From: Eucalyptus grandis
Lineage: Eukaryota > Streptophyta > Magnoliopsida > Myrtales > Myrtaceae
Direction: 5' to 3'
NCBI RefSeq assembly: GCF_016545825.1
Contig: NC_052620.1
Location: forward strand, 15,190,001 to 15,254,000
Length of the DNA stretch: 64,000 bases
Positions 34,366 through 43,991 of this stretch are shown here, piece after piece; the first letter of the stretch is position 1; every line of letters begins with the position of its first letter. The position numbers were made by a program, and so were the translations under genes. The notes under the pieces are model-generated. The model was not told the DNA's origin. It saw nothing but the letters and a program-made list of their open reading frames with translations, and searched no databases.

Positions 34366-34716
34366 GGGAAAATGACACAAATGGGTCTTGAACATTGACC
34401 AAATGTACAATGCGGTTCATGAACTTTTAATTTGTTTAATATGATTATTGAATTATAGCCTAATGTGCAATGTGGTCTCTTAACATTTGTTACATATTTA
34501 ATTTAGTTCTTGGACTATACGAAAAGGTTCAATATTGTCCCTAAAATTAAATTGATGGGGGGACAACATTGAATATTTTCATATAATTCGACAACTAAAT
34601 TGAACATGTATCAAAAGTCTATAGATCAATTCAAGGACCACATTGAATAAATTATAAGTTTGTGGACCATATTAAAAATTGGGCCAAAGTTTATAAACCA
34701 TTTATATTATTATTCC
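34366..34716. mobile_element. MITE (MULE-like), copy 1
   Basis: A 351 bp fold-back element. The left end is GGGAAAATGACACAAATGG and the right end, reverse complemented, is GGAATAATAATATAAATGG. The inverted arms extend almost to the centre (GTCCCTAAAATTAAATTGAT). It is flanked by TTTAGTAAA (34357-34365) and TTTAGTGAA (34717-34725), an 8 of 9 match, as expected of Mutator-like target duplications. No coding capacity. Confidence 0.75.
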
Positions 34717-34725
34717 TTTAGTGAA

Positions 34726-35183
34726 TGGTTGACATGTTTATAAAGGCACTTGTATGGAATGCTTGAAACTGTCCATGCTTATTTTCCCCAAGAAATTATG
34801 GTTAAAACGCATTGTGAGCAGTTCTTCTAGTAGTTACTCCAATGTTGGATCATGAATATGCCCCAATGACTTATTTTCTTAGGATGACTTCAAATGGGTG
34901 TGGGGTCTAAGTCTGCCCCCAAATTTGACTGGAATCTCTTGATCCCGCTTTTGCTCTTGGATTTTAGCGGCTCTGAATCCGCTTAAGTTATTTACGAAGA
35001 CTTAAATATTGAGCTGCTGACGATAGCCTACATTCTCTTTTTTTTTTCCGGTCGAATACGACAGACTACTTGACAACGTCGAATATGATACCTCCCGCAG
35101 GCTGACAATGAAGACCCCGCAAATTGCGGACTACTTCATTCCCCCAAGAAATAAACAACAAATAATCATTTATAGAGAGGATG
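34726..35183. other. Spacer between two sister MITEs
   Basis: No gene seen. A T run (35038-35048) is followed by a slightly GC-richer patch at 35050-35140 that I cannot assign. Confidence 0.4.
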
Positions 35184-35521
35184 TTAATATTTAGGGAAAA
35201 TGACACAAATGATTACTTAATTTTGACTCAATATGCAACGTGATTTTTGAATTTTTAATTTGTTTAATATGATCCTTGAATTTTAGTCCAATATATAATG
35301 CCATACATGAAATATATAATTTCTAAACTATATAAAAATATTTAATGTTGTCTTTTCATTAATTCAAGTTTATTGACAATATTAAACATTTTCATATAAT
35401 TCAGTGACTAGATTGAACATATATTGTAAATTTATGGACCACATTAAGTAAATTAAAAGTTAATTAACGATATTACATATGAATGACATTGCATATCAAA
35501 CCAAAGTTCAGAATTCATTTG

Positions 35522-36201
35522 TTATGGGAGAACAGTAACAATTCGAACAATATCGAATCAACGCAGCGGAATAAAATAATCTCCCCTCTTGTGTAAACCT
35601 AATAGGAATCGATATAGTAGAGTAAAATAAATACCAAGCACGCGAACACAAAACGATTTTTTACGTGGAAAACCTCATCGATGTGAGGAGATAAAAAATC
35701 ACAGGACCGGAGTCCACCCAAAATTCTTCACTATCAACAAAATTGTTCTTCTCTAACAAATACTAGAGGTACATAGCAGCAAAGATCTCAAGAATATAAT
35801 TATTGGCAATACACATAAACTTCACAGGAGATCAAGGATAAATCTGACCAAAAACACAGGTTTTGATCAATCCACGAAAAACCTGATGTATGGAGCTTCA
35901 AATGAAAATCAAACCATTCAGATTCGATAAAATTGAGCCACGAACATGCTGACAAAATTTCAGCTCAATCGGACCACGAATCGACCTCCGACGCCAGCTT
36001 GATATAAATCAGATATTGCCACAAACCCCAGATTTTCTGCTTTCTCTTTTTCTCTTGTTACTGTTTCCTTTTTTGCGGCTACATCTTTATATAGATAGTG
36101 AGAAACCCTATTTCCTCATATAACTTATCATATGGGCTCAAGCCCTTTTTGAGCTTGCAACTCATTGAGCCTCCTCCACATAGAAGTGAACCCAGCTAAT
36201 A
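35522..36201 (-). repeat. Copia 2, 3' LTR
   Basis: 680 bp. In plus coordinates it starts TTATGGGAGAACAGTAACAA and ends CAGCTAATA. Both termini have mutated from the TG...CA form kept by the partner LTR. Confidence 0.9.
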
Positions 36202-36211
36202 AATCTTCCCC

Positions 36212-36988
36212 TCACAACAATGTGGAGGGATTCACCATCCCTGCTATCAAACGGCAATGTTCAAGCTTCTCTCTTGGTAGAGTCTTCGTCATCATATCGG
36301 AGCTATTATGATCCGTATGAATTTTCTCAAGTTCCAACAACTTTTCATCTAGAACATCTCTTATCCAATGATATCTAACATCAATATGTTTTGATCTAGA
36401 ATGAAAAGATGAATTCTTACCAAGATGAATTGCGCTTTGATTATCACAAAATAGCACATACCTCTTTTGCTTGAACCAAAGTTCTTCTAAGAACTTCTTC
36501 ATCCAAAGCATCTCTTTACTAGCTTCAGTCGCTGCAATAAATTCAACTTCGGTTGTAGAAAGTGCAACACACTTCTGCAATCTTGACTTCCATGACACAG
36601 CTTCACCAGCAAAAGAAATCAAATAACCATCAGTAGATTTACGAGTATCAATATCTCCTGCCAAGTTGGAATCTGTGTATCCAACTAACTCAAGTTTCCT
36701 GGTCCCGAAACTGAGTTTCAACGTTGAAGTTCCTCGAAGATACCTCATAATCCACTTCACTGTACTCCAGTACTCTCTGCCTAGATTTGACAAATAGCGA
36801 CTAACAACACCAACTGCGAGTGCCAAGTCTGGGTGTGTACATACCATCGCATACATTAAGCTTCCTACAGCTGAGGCATATGGAACACTTTCCATATCTT
36901 TCTTTTCTTTATCAGTCGTAGGACTTTGCTTCATATTTAACTTAAAGTGGGCAGCAAGAGGAATACTAACCACTTTAGCCTTGTCCAT
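36212..36988 (-). pseudogene. Copia 2 RNase H region
   Basis: 258 codons open. It contains VPYASAVGSLMYAMVCTHPD (the end of RT), then the RNase H motifs GYTDSNLAGD, STDGYLISFAGEAVSW, KCVALSTTEVEFIAATEASK, FCDNQSAIHLGKN and HSRSKHIDVRYHWIRD. The catalytic Asp (TDS), Glu (TEVEF) and Asp (CDN) are all present. It ends at a stop just inside the LTR. The domain itself looks intact; it is separated from RT by a frameshift near 37000-37142. Confidence 0.9.
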
Positions 36989-37141
36989 GTAAAATTTCTA
37001 AAGGATCTTCTCGATATATTTCTCTTGCGACAAAAATAACTTCTTAGCATCTCTGTCTCGGGTAATTCTAATGCCAAGAATCTGCTTCGCCGAGCCCAAG
37101 TCTTTCATGGAAAAGACTTGCTCAACTGTTTCTTCAATAAC

Positions 37142-37789
37142 TCAATTCTTGAAGCATTCCCGCCAAACAATCAGCATATCATCAACATAAAGCAAGAGAA
37201 TAATAAAGTCATCATCAGAAAAATTTTGGACAAACACACAGTTATCTGAGGAAGTCTTTTTATAGCTCTGTTTTGTCATAACCGATGCAAATTTCTTATA
37301 CCTCTGCCTCGATGCTTGTTTTAGGCCATAGAGATTTTTCTTCAATTTGCACACATAATCCTCTTTCCTTTTCACTTTGAAACCCTCAGGTTGTTCCATG
37401 TATATCTCTTTCTCCAAGTCACCATGTAGGCAGGCCGTTTTAACATCGATTTGCTCAATTTCCAAATCTAGGCTAGCTGCCAAGCCTAGTATCACACGGA
37501 TAGAAGACATTTTCACTACCGAAGAAAATATATCATCAAAATCAATACCATTTTTCTGACCGAATCCCTTAACAACCAGTCTAGCTTTGTACCGTGGTTG
37601 TAAAGTATGTTCATCTTGCTTCAACCTATATACCCACTTGTTCTTCAATGCTCTTTTACCTTTAGGTAACTTCACCAACTCAAAAGTATGATTATCATAA
37701 AGTGACTGCATCTCATCTCGCATAGCATTGAACCAATTGCTTTTGTACTCATCTTCTATTGCTTCGCTAGCACTCTGGTTCACTTGCAT
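37142..37789 (-). pseudogene. Copia 2 reverse transcriptase
   Basis: Contains FELVKLPKGKRALKNKWVYR, ARLVVKGFGQKNGIDFDDIF, VKTACLHGDLEKEIYMEQPE, NLYGLKQASRQRYKKF and the polymerase active site LLLYVDDMLI. Canonical DVKTAFLHG has Cys for Phe here. A stop/frameshift follows YVDDMLIVW. The catalytic YVDD pair is retained, unlike in Copia 1. Confidence 0.9.
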
Positions 37790-38763
37790 CGAGTCAATAA
37801 TACAGACTCATCTTCAGAATACCTGGTGGAAGGTCGTCGGTCTCTAACGGATCTCCGAACTGGAACATCCAGTGGAACATCTAATTGAGCCTTTGGTTCA
37901 GGAATAGTATTATCTATTTCAACATGTTTAGGAACATGTGCGTTATTTGGAACATTGACTTCCTGCTGCTCTTCATCAACCTGTGTAGGAATATTTGTAA
38001 GAGGAACTGGATCTAAATCAATTAGATTATCACTAACCTGTGGTGTTGAAATCATCTCTGATTTCTCAATATCCTCTATTATTTGATCTTCCATAAACAC
38101 AATGTCTCTGCTTCTTATAATTTTCTTTTCAAGTGGATCATAAAATTTGTAGCCAAGCATATTCTGTCCATAACCAATAAATATGCACTGTCGTGTTTTC
38201 ACATCAAGTTTAGACCTCTCATCTTTGGGAATATGCACAAATACTTTGCACCCAAAGACATGCAAATAATCATAAGAAATATTTTTGCCTGTCCAAACTT
38301 TGTTAGGAACATCAAACTCTAAAGGAATACATGGAGTAAGATTTAATACATGCACAACTGTACTTAAAGCCTCACCCCAAAAGGATCCAGGTAGCTTTGA
38401 CTGTGAAAGTAAGCATCTTACCCTTTCAACCAATGTTCTGTTCATTCTCTCAGCTAAGCCATTTAACTAAGGCGTCTTGGGAGGTGTCTTTTGATGTCAA
38501 ATACCTTGTTGTCTGCAATATTCATCAAAAGGTCCAATATACTCTCCCCCGTTATCAGTTCTGATGCATTTCAATTTCTTTCCAGTCTGTCTCTCAACTG
38601 AAACCTGAAATTGCTTAAAAGCATCTAGCACTTGATTTTTAGTTTTCAAGGTATAAATCCAATTTTTCCTTGAAAAATCATCTATGAAGGTAACAAAATA
38701 AAGAGAGCCACCAAATGATTTTGTTTTCATAGGACCGCAAACATCAGAATACACTAAATCCAA
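37780..38763 (-). pseudogene. Copia 2 integrase core and C-terminus
   Basis: The core at 38763-38497 reads DLVYSDVCGPMKTKSFGGSL, YFVTFIDDFSRKNWIYTLK and CIRTDNGGEYIGPFDEYC (two catalytic Asp residues). Two stops interrupt the short stretch to 38445, where AERMNRTLVERVRCLLSQS keeps the catalytic Glu (AERMN). The rest carries the Copia GKNISYDYLHVFGCKVFVHI block and ends in the acidic/Pro linker before RT. Confidence 0.9.
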
Positions 38764-38769
38764 TATACC

Positions 38770-39355
38770 TTATTTTCTTGAAGGAGGGGAGCTTTTAAAT
38801 GCAACTTTGTTATGTTTTCCTGCTAAACAGTGAGCACACTTCTTTAGCGCTGAACTTTTCAATCCTGAAAGGAGCTTCTTCTTGGCCAATATTGACAAAC
38901 CCTTCTCACTGATGTGACTGAGCCTCTTATGCCATAATTCAACTGCATCTTCGCTGTCTACTGTATTGATTTTGTTTGTGGACAACTTTGCCTGCATAAT
39001 GTACAACGAAGAATATTTTTCACCTCTAGCCACAACAAGAGAACCTTTGGTGAGCTTCCATTGACCATTACTGAAGGTGCTGCGATACCCCTCATCATCC
39101 AACTTGCTGTAGAAATCAAATTCAAGCGGATATCGGTATATGTTTAACATTATTCAATACTAACCTTGTGCCATTGCTGGTTTCTAGGCACACATCACCG
39201 ATGCCTACAGCTTGAGCTAGTCCATTGTTTCCCATCTTCACAGATCCGAAATCACCTGACCTGTATGATGTAAAGAAATTCCTATGAGACGTAGCATGGA
39301 CGGATGCACCACTATCAATTACCCAACTGGTCTCATGAGATACAAAATTCACCAC
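38770..39355 (-). pseudogene. Copia 2 protease and pre-integrase finger
   Basis: 39355-39122: TSWVIDSGASVHATSHRNFF, with the DSGAS protease active site intact, then the frame changes. 39150-38770: ELWHKRLSHISEKGLSILAK and CAHCLAGKHNKVAF, the HHCC zinc finger of the integrase. Confidence 0.9.
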
Positions 39356-40214
39356 ATCACCATAAAAATAGTGAGAAAATCTTCTTTAAGTGCAACGACA
39401 CGATTGTCATCACTGTCATTATCACTTATCTTCTCTTTACCTTTCTCCTTTTGTTTCTCCCTTTTTAACTGGCGACAAAACCTCTGAATATGTCCCTTCT
39501 GATGACAATAATGGCACTCAACATTAGCAAATTTATTATACTTACCTCTGCTTTTGTCTTGACTTTTATCTCTATTTCTCGGACCTCGAGACTCACTTCT
39601 TCCCCTTTTCTCAACAACCAAGGCATCAGAATGTGAAGAGGACGATCCTTGTGTCTTCCTTCTCATCTCTTCATTCAAAATACTACTCTTGGCCAAATCC
39701 ATGGTAATTGTACCATCTGGGGCAGAATTAGACAAAGATGTTTGGAACGTCTCCCAGGAGTCCGGCAAAGTACCAAGCAACCATAGTGCTTGTATCTCAT
39801 CACCATACTTGATTCCCATCGAAGCCAACTAATTTATAATTCCTTGAAAAGAATTTAAATGATCAGTCAAACGAGTACCATTATGATATCTCGAGCCATC
39901 ATCTGTTTTATAAAAAATAACTTATTATTCCAGTCTTTTCGAGCATATAACTGTTCGAGCTTATCCCATAAATTGTGTGCATGTGTTTCCTCAATAATAT
40001 GGTTCAAAACATTATCATCTACCCACTGCATGATATAACCACACACTTGATGATGAAATATAGACCATTCAACGTCAGTTTTATTCTCTGGTTTCTCCTC
40101 AGTAAATACAGGCAAATAAAAATCTTTCACATATAAAAGATCTTCCATATTCCCTTTCCAGATATGATCATTCAAACCATTCAATGTAACCATTCTATTC
40201 GTATTCGTTTCCAT
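39349..40214 (-). pseudogene. Copia 2 gag
   Basis: The N-terminal part at 40214-39867 starts METNTNRMVTLNGLNDHIWK and has HNLWDKLEQLYARK (UBN2-type gag). The second part at 39828-39349 has GDEIQALWLLGTLPDSWETF and the zinc knuckle CHYCHQKGHIQRFC. One frameshift or stop lies between them near 39830-39866. Confidence 0.9.
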
Positions 40215-40253
40215 TATTTAACATAAGGCAGAAAAATCAAGCAGTAACCTGAT

Positions 40254-40265
40254 GCTCTAATACCA
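40254..40265 (-). promoter_or_regulatory. Copia 2 primer-binding site
   Basis: The minus strand reads TGGTATTAGAGC, the initiator Met tRNA complement with one mismatch, three bases inside the 5' LTR. Confidence 0.9.
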
Positions 40266-40268
40266 CTC

Positions 40269-40945
40269 TGATGGGAAAACAGTAACAATTCGAACAATAT
40301 CGAATCAACGCAACAGAATAAAATAATATTCCCTCTTGTATAAACCTAATAGGAATCAATATAGTAGAGTAAAATAAATACCAAGCACACGAACACAAGA
40401 CGATTTTTTACGTGGAAAACCTCATCGATGCGAGGAGATCAAAAACCATAGGACCGGAGTCCACCCAAAATTCTTCACTATCAACAAAATTGTTCTTCTC
40501 TAGCAAATACTAGAGGTACATAGCAGCAAAGACCACAAGAACATAATTCTTGGCAATACACATAAACTTCACAAGAGATCAAGGATAAATCGACCAAAAA
40601 CGTAGGTTTCGATCAATCCACGAAAAACCTGATGTATGGAGCTTCAAACAAAAATCAAACCGTTCTATTCGATAAAATTGTGCCACGAACATGATGACAA
40701 AATTTCAGCTCAATCGGACCATAAATCGACCTCCGACGCCAGCTTTAATGTAAATCGAGATATTGCTCAAAACCCAGATTTTTTTATTTCTCTTTTCTCT
40801 TATTACTATTTCCTTTTTTTTGGCTACATCTTTATATAGATAGTGAGAAACCATATTTCCTCATATAACTTATCATATGAGCTCAAGCCCTTTTTGGGCT
40901 TGCAACTCGTGGGCTTCCTCCACATAGGAGTGAACACAGCTAACA
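40269..40945 (-). repeat. Copia 2, 5' LTR
   Basis: 677 bp. In plus coordinates it starts TGATGGGAAAACAG and ends CACAGCTAACA, retaining the TG...CA termini. Confidence 0.9.
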
Positions 40946-42187
40946 ATTTGTGTCTTTATCCTTGATATTTATAATCTACATGGACCTTTCATAAACTAGT
41001 AAAATTCGATTGTAGGCATATATGATAACAAAACAACATATTTTATACTTACAACTATAATAATACTTGGTATTATAAAATTGACCAAGTTAAAAATGGC
41101 GACTATTCAAAATTGATGACTCGCTTTCACCGTACACCACTTCGGGTGCGTTTGAATGGGCATTTAGAAAGCCCCTTCAAGCCCCAAAGCCCTTTCACCC
41201 CAAATTGAGGTGTTTGGCAATCATTCTTCAAGGGGCTTTCAAGTGAAAGTCGGCCTTGAGAATGCTTTGAAAGCTGAAGACTGGTGGAGACCAGCCTTGA
41301 GCTTAAGCTTTTTCGGAATGCTGAAGGCCTCATTTAAAGAAAATAGTAAGTTACCTATTTTGCCCTCAAAATTTTATTAAAAAACCACTTTTGCCCATTT
41401 TGAAAACCAAAAAACCTGTGGATCTCATTTCTCTTCCCACCCTTCCATCGCTCTCTCCTTGTGACGGCCGCCTCTCGCTCGACTACGCTCTTCGCTCGGT
41501 GGGACTCCCTCACCTGCTGCCACCGCCGCTCCACTTGATTCCCGCCGCATTGCTCGAGGCCTTCGCCGCCTCTCCCTCTCGAAGGTATCTTCATTGTCGT
41601 CGTCGATATCATCGACCGCTTGGTCCGCACGTGAAGTCAGACGCGATTGTTTGAGCTTGCGGACGTTGTTCTGTGCAATGGCGTCCTGAATGTGCCGCGC
41701 CGTGTGGAACCTGCTCGCTGATGTGGTGGGTGCTGGTCAATTCCCCTCTCTTCAGTGGAAAATGGTTCGCCCACTTTGAGATCTCCTGAAGGTTTGTAAC
41801 ATCTCCTCTTGGGTGTTTCGAGCTGATTTGGAGGTTTTGTGTGAATTGATGACTGATAATGTGGGTTCTTGAAAGTGGGTCGGTGCGGTTTTGTGGATTT
41901 CTGAAGGCTTTAGAGCAGGAGATCTGAGTCGATAGAGTAGAGTTCTGGTAATTAGATGTTGCTGGAGGAGGAAAACCCGGGTTGGCATCCGTGTTCATGG
42001 TGAACGAGCTGATTTCTTGAGTGGTAAGCATAAGCAAGATGGGGGTTTTAGTGGATAATGTTGGTGGGTTTGCTGTACTCCTCTTCGTGAATGTGAGCTA
42101 ACCCACCAGCTCAGGTAAGTGGATGAAATTGATGATTTTGGGGCAAGAAGCGGAATAACGAGTTTCGAGGAACTTTCGTGTGTATTC

Positions 42188-42442
42188 ATGTCTGGAGCAC
42201 CCAGAGTGAGGTCGATGAATGTGGCTGATTCGGAGATGAGACCTGTACTGGGTCCGACTGGCAACAAGGCGAGTTCTCTGAGTGCCCGGAAACCCAGTTC
42301 GAAGCCATTGAGAAAGAAGGATAAGTCACCTGATGAGTTTAGAACTCCGGAGGGAAAGAAGGCCTCTCAATTTGCAGCAGTTGCTTCGTCCTCTCCCCAG
42401 TTACTTCCTACTAATGGTTCCTCTTATACAGATGCTAACTAA
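42188..42442 (+). pseudogene. DNA-3-methyladenine glycosylase I-like N-terminal fragment, captured
   Basis: ATG at 42188, 84 codons, starting MSGAPRVRSMNVADSEMRPV, then LGPTGNKASSLSARKPSSKP, then LRKKDKSPDEF. From memory, plant proteins of the HhH-GPD/TAG glycosylase family open with MSGxPRxRSMNVADSExRPVLGPxGNKxxxxxxRKPxSKPLRK. That N-terminal tail precedes the zinc-binding catalytic domain, which is absent here, and the frame stops at 42440-42442. The block lies inside the TIR element at 41144-43659, so it is best read as a captured first exon with no repair function of its own. Confidence 0.6.
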
Positions 42443-43271
42443 TGCCTTGATAACATGTGAACATGTGGGGCTTTTTCTCCATTACAGATGGTATAACAAT
42501 TTAAGAAAAGTGACATGTGTCCCTGGATTCTTTACCGAGTTACAAGTATCTGTGAAATTGTGTGAGATCATTGAGCTTGAAGTAGTTGCTTCATGCAAAA
42601 TGAATTAACACAGTTTCTAGATTAAGTAGCTACTTGTATGTGCTGAACTGACTTTTCATAAATTCCAATTCAAATACCACTTGAAGTGTACTTGCAGATA
42701 CTTATCTATACCTAATGCTTGATCTTTCACTGCAGATACTTTAGATAAGCTCATCCAGGGTTCTAAACAGCAATCTCTTCTTCTAGAGCCAAAAAGGTTA
42801 GTCCCAATACGATCTGTTTCTTCTGGGATTTCTACATATCCAGCAATCTCTTCTTCTAGAGCCAAAAAGGTCAGTCCCAAAAAGAGATAAACTAGAAGCC
42901 TGTGTGATAGTTTCATATTATTACAGAAATCACAGTAAAATGTGATAGTCAAAACCTTTTCCAATTTCAAAGATCACATTGTTTTTTTAATTTTCGGCTC
43001 GTGACTGCTTCTGAAATTAAAGATGCCGGGTTAGTCTGTGAACGTTCTAACTTCTGATCCCGGTGCAGGGAGATGGATACACCGTCGGATTTGGGACATG
43101 CTCTGGAAAGGTTGTTCCGGCACCTCAGTGAGTCCATCAGCAGCGCCGGCGGCAGAGGGCATTGTTGTTCTTGTTAGTACTAGAGCGAGAGTCCCTTATG
43201 GAGTCACTGTACTGTCCAGTTGCATCCTATTTGTGGAACTCCAATAATGTACACTTTGATTAATAAAAGTG

Positions 43272-43273
<2 letters not shown>

Positions 43274-43305
<32 letters not shown>
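43274..43305. repeat. (TC)n microsatellite
   Basis: A pure TC run near the 3' part of the Pack-type element, following an AATAAA-like word. Confidence 0.9.
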
Positions 43306-43308
<3 letters not shown>

Positions 43309-43854
43309 CAAACATGAAAAGTTCACTGTTACATTTTCCATTTGATGTTTTTTCAGCAAAAAAAAGGAATTTTAATTTTAATGAAATTGTTTACACAACA
43401 TTTTAACATTGTTGTCAAATATAAATTAAAAAAAGTCGCAAACATTATTTTTTTAATTTTAAACAAATAAAAATTAAAATAGTTAGATTAATCACCAAAT
43501 GGGCTTTGCAAATGTGTTTTCTACCAAACAACATTTATCTCAAAATTGCTTTTCAAAGCAGAATTTACCAAACAGTCTTTGCATTTCCTCTAAGCCCTTT
43601 AGGCTAAACTGCTTTGCATTTTCCCAATGAGCTTTCTAAATGCCGAACCAAACACACCCTTCAGCAATAAGAAACGGTCAATCTTGCAGTACTGCGTATT
43701 TCTTATTTCTCATCACGACCGACATTGAATAAGAAATAGAATAGCTGGACTGCCAACATGTGAAGTCATTAATTATTTTCTGGTAATAATTCTCATTAAA
43801 TTTAATTCCCGATTCTTCAAAACAAGCCCCGCATCAACCCTCCCAACAACTCCT

Positions 43855-43861
43855 TATAAAT
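43855..43861 (+). promoter_or_regulatory. TATA box of the acyltransferase locus
   Basis: TATAAAT sits 137 bases before the chosen ATG (43992), with a purine-rich leader between. It lies about 195 bp from the end of the neighbouring TIR element. Confidence 0.5.
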
Positions 43862-43991
43862 GAAAATTTAAGACCAGTCTCTCGAGCAAAGAGAGAGCTA
43901 GAGTTCAATCATATGACACAACTTCACTTGGACAACACCAAGTATCTACACAAGCTTCGCTTCTGCAAGTGTGTGCCTCTAGGGAGCAAAC

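Larger units (their letters stand above)
35522..40945 (-). mobile_element. Ty1/Copia LTR retrotransposon 2
   Basis: A 5,424 bp element flanked by ATTTG (35517-35521 and 40946-40950). It is coded on the minus strand in order gag, protease, integrase, RT, RNase H, with all domains present but several frameshifts and stops. A purine tract (GAGGGGAAGATT on the minus strand) abuts the 3' LTR, and a primer site lies three bases inside the 5' LTR. The LTRs have visibly more differences than those of Copia 1, so it is older. Confidence 0.95.
35194..40961. mobile_element. MITE (MULE-like), copy 2, split by Copia 2
   Basis: Sister of 34366-34716. The left end GGGAAAATGACACAAATG is at 35194 and the right end (ATTTGTGTCTTTATCC) is at 40946-40961, beyond the Copia element. 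Removing Copia 2 and one copy of its 5 bp duplication leaves a 339 bp MITE flanked by TTAATATTTA and TTGATATTTA (9 of 10 match). Confidence 0.8.
41144..43659. mobile_element. PIF/Harbinger-like element carrying host gene sequence (Pack-type)
   Basis: A 2,516 bp element flanked by TTC (41141-41143 and 43660-43662). Its ends are inverted: GGGTGCGTTTGAATGGGCAT plus TTAGAAAGC on the left, and GGGTGTGTTTGGTTCGGCAT plus TTAGAAAGC on the right. Subterminal AAAGCCC, GCTTTGAAAAGC and AATGCAAAG words occur in both arms. The interior (about 41390-43260) is not transposon-like: it has a GC-rich leader, a glycosylase-like N-terminal coding block, splice-like junctions and an AATAAA near 43260. No transposase is seen. 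Confidence 0.75.

Noticed and set aside
43913..43991. Upstream start (43913) for the acyltransferase
   Set aside because: The extra N-terminus does not resemble the family, while the ATG at 43992 gives the usual MEGEI-type start one frame over.
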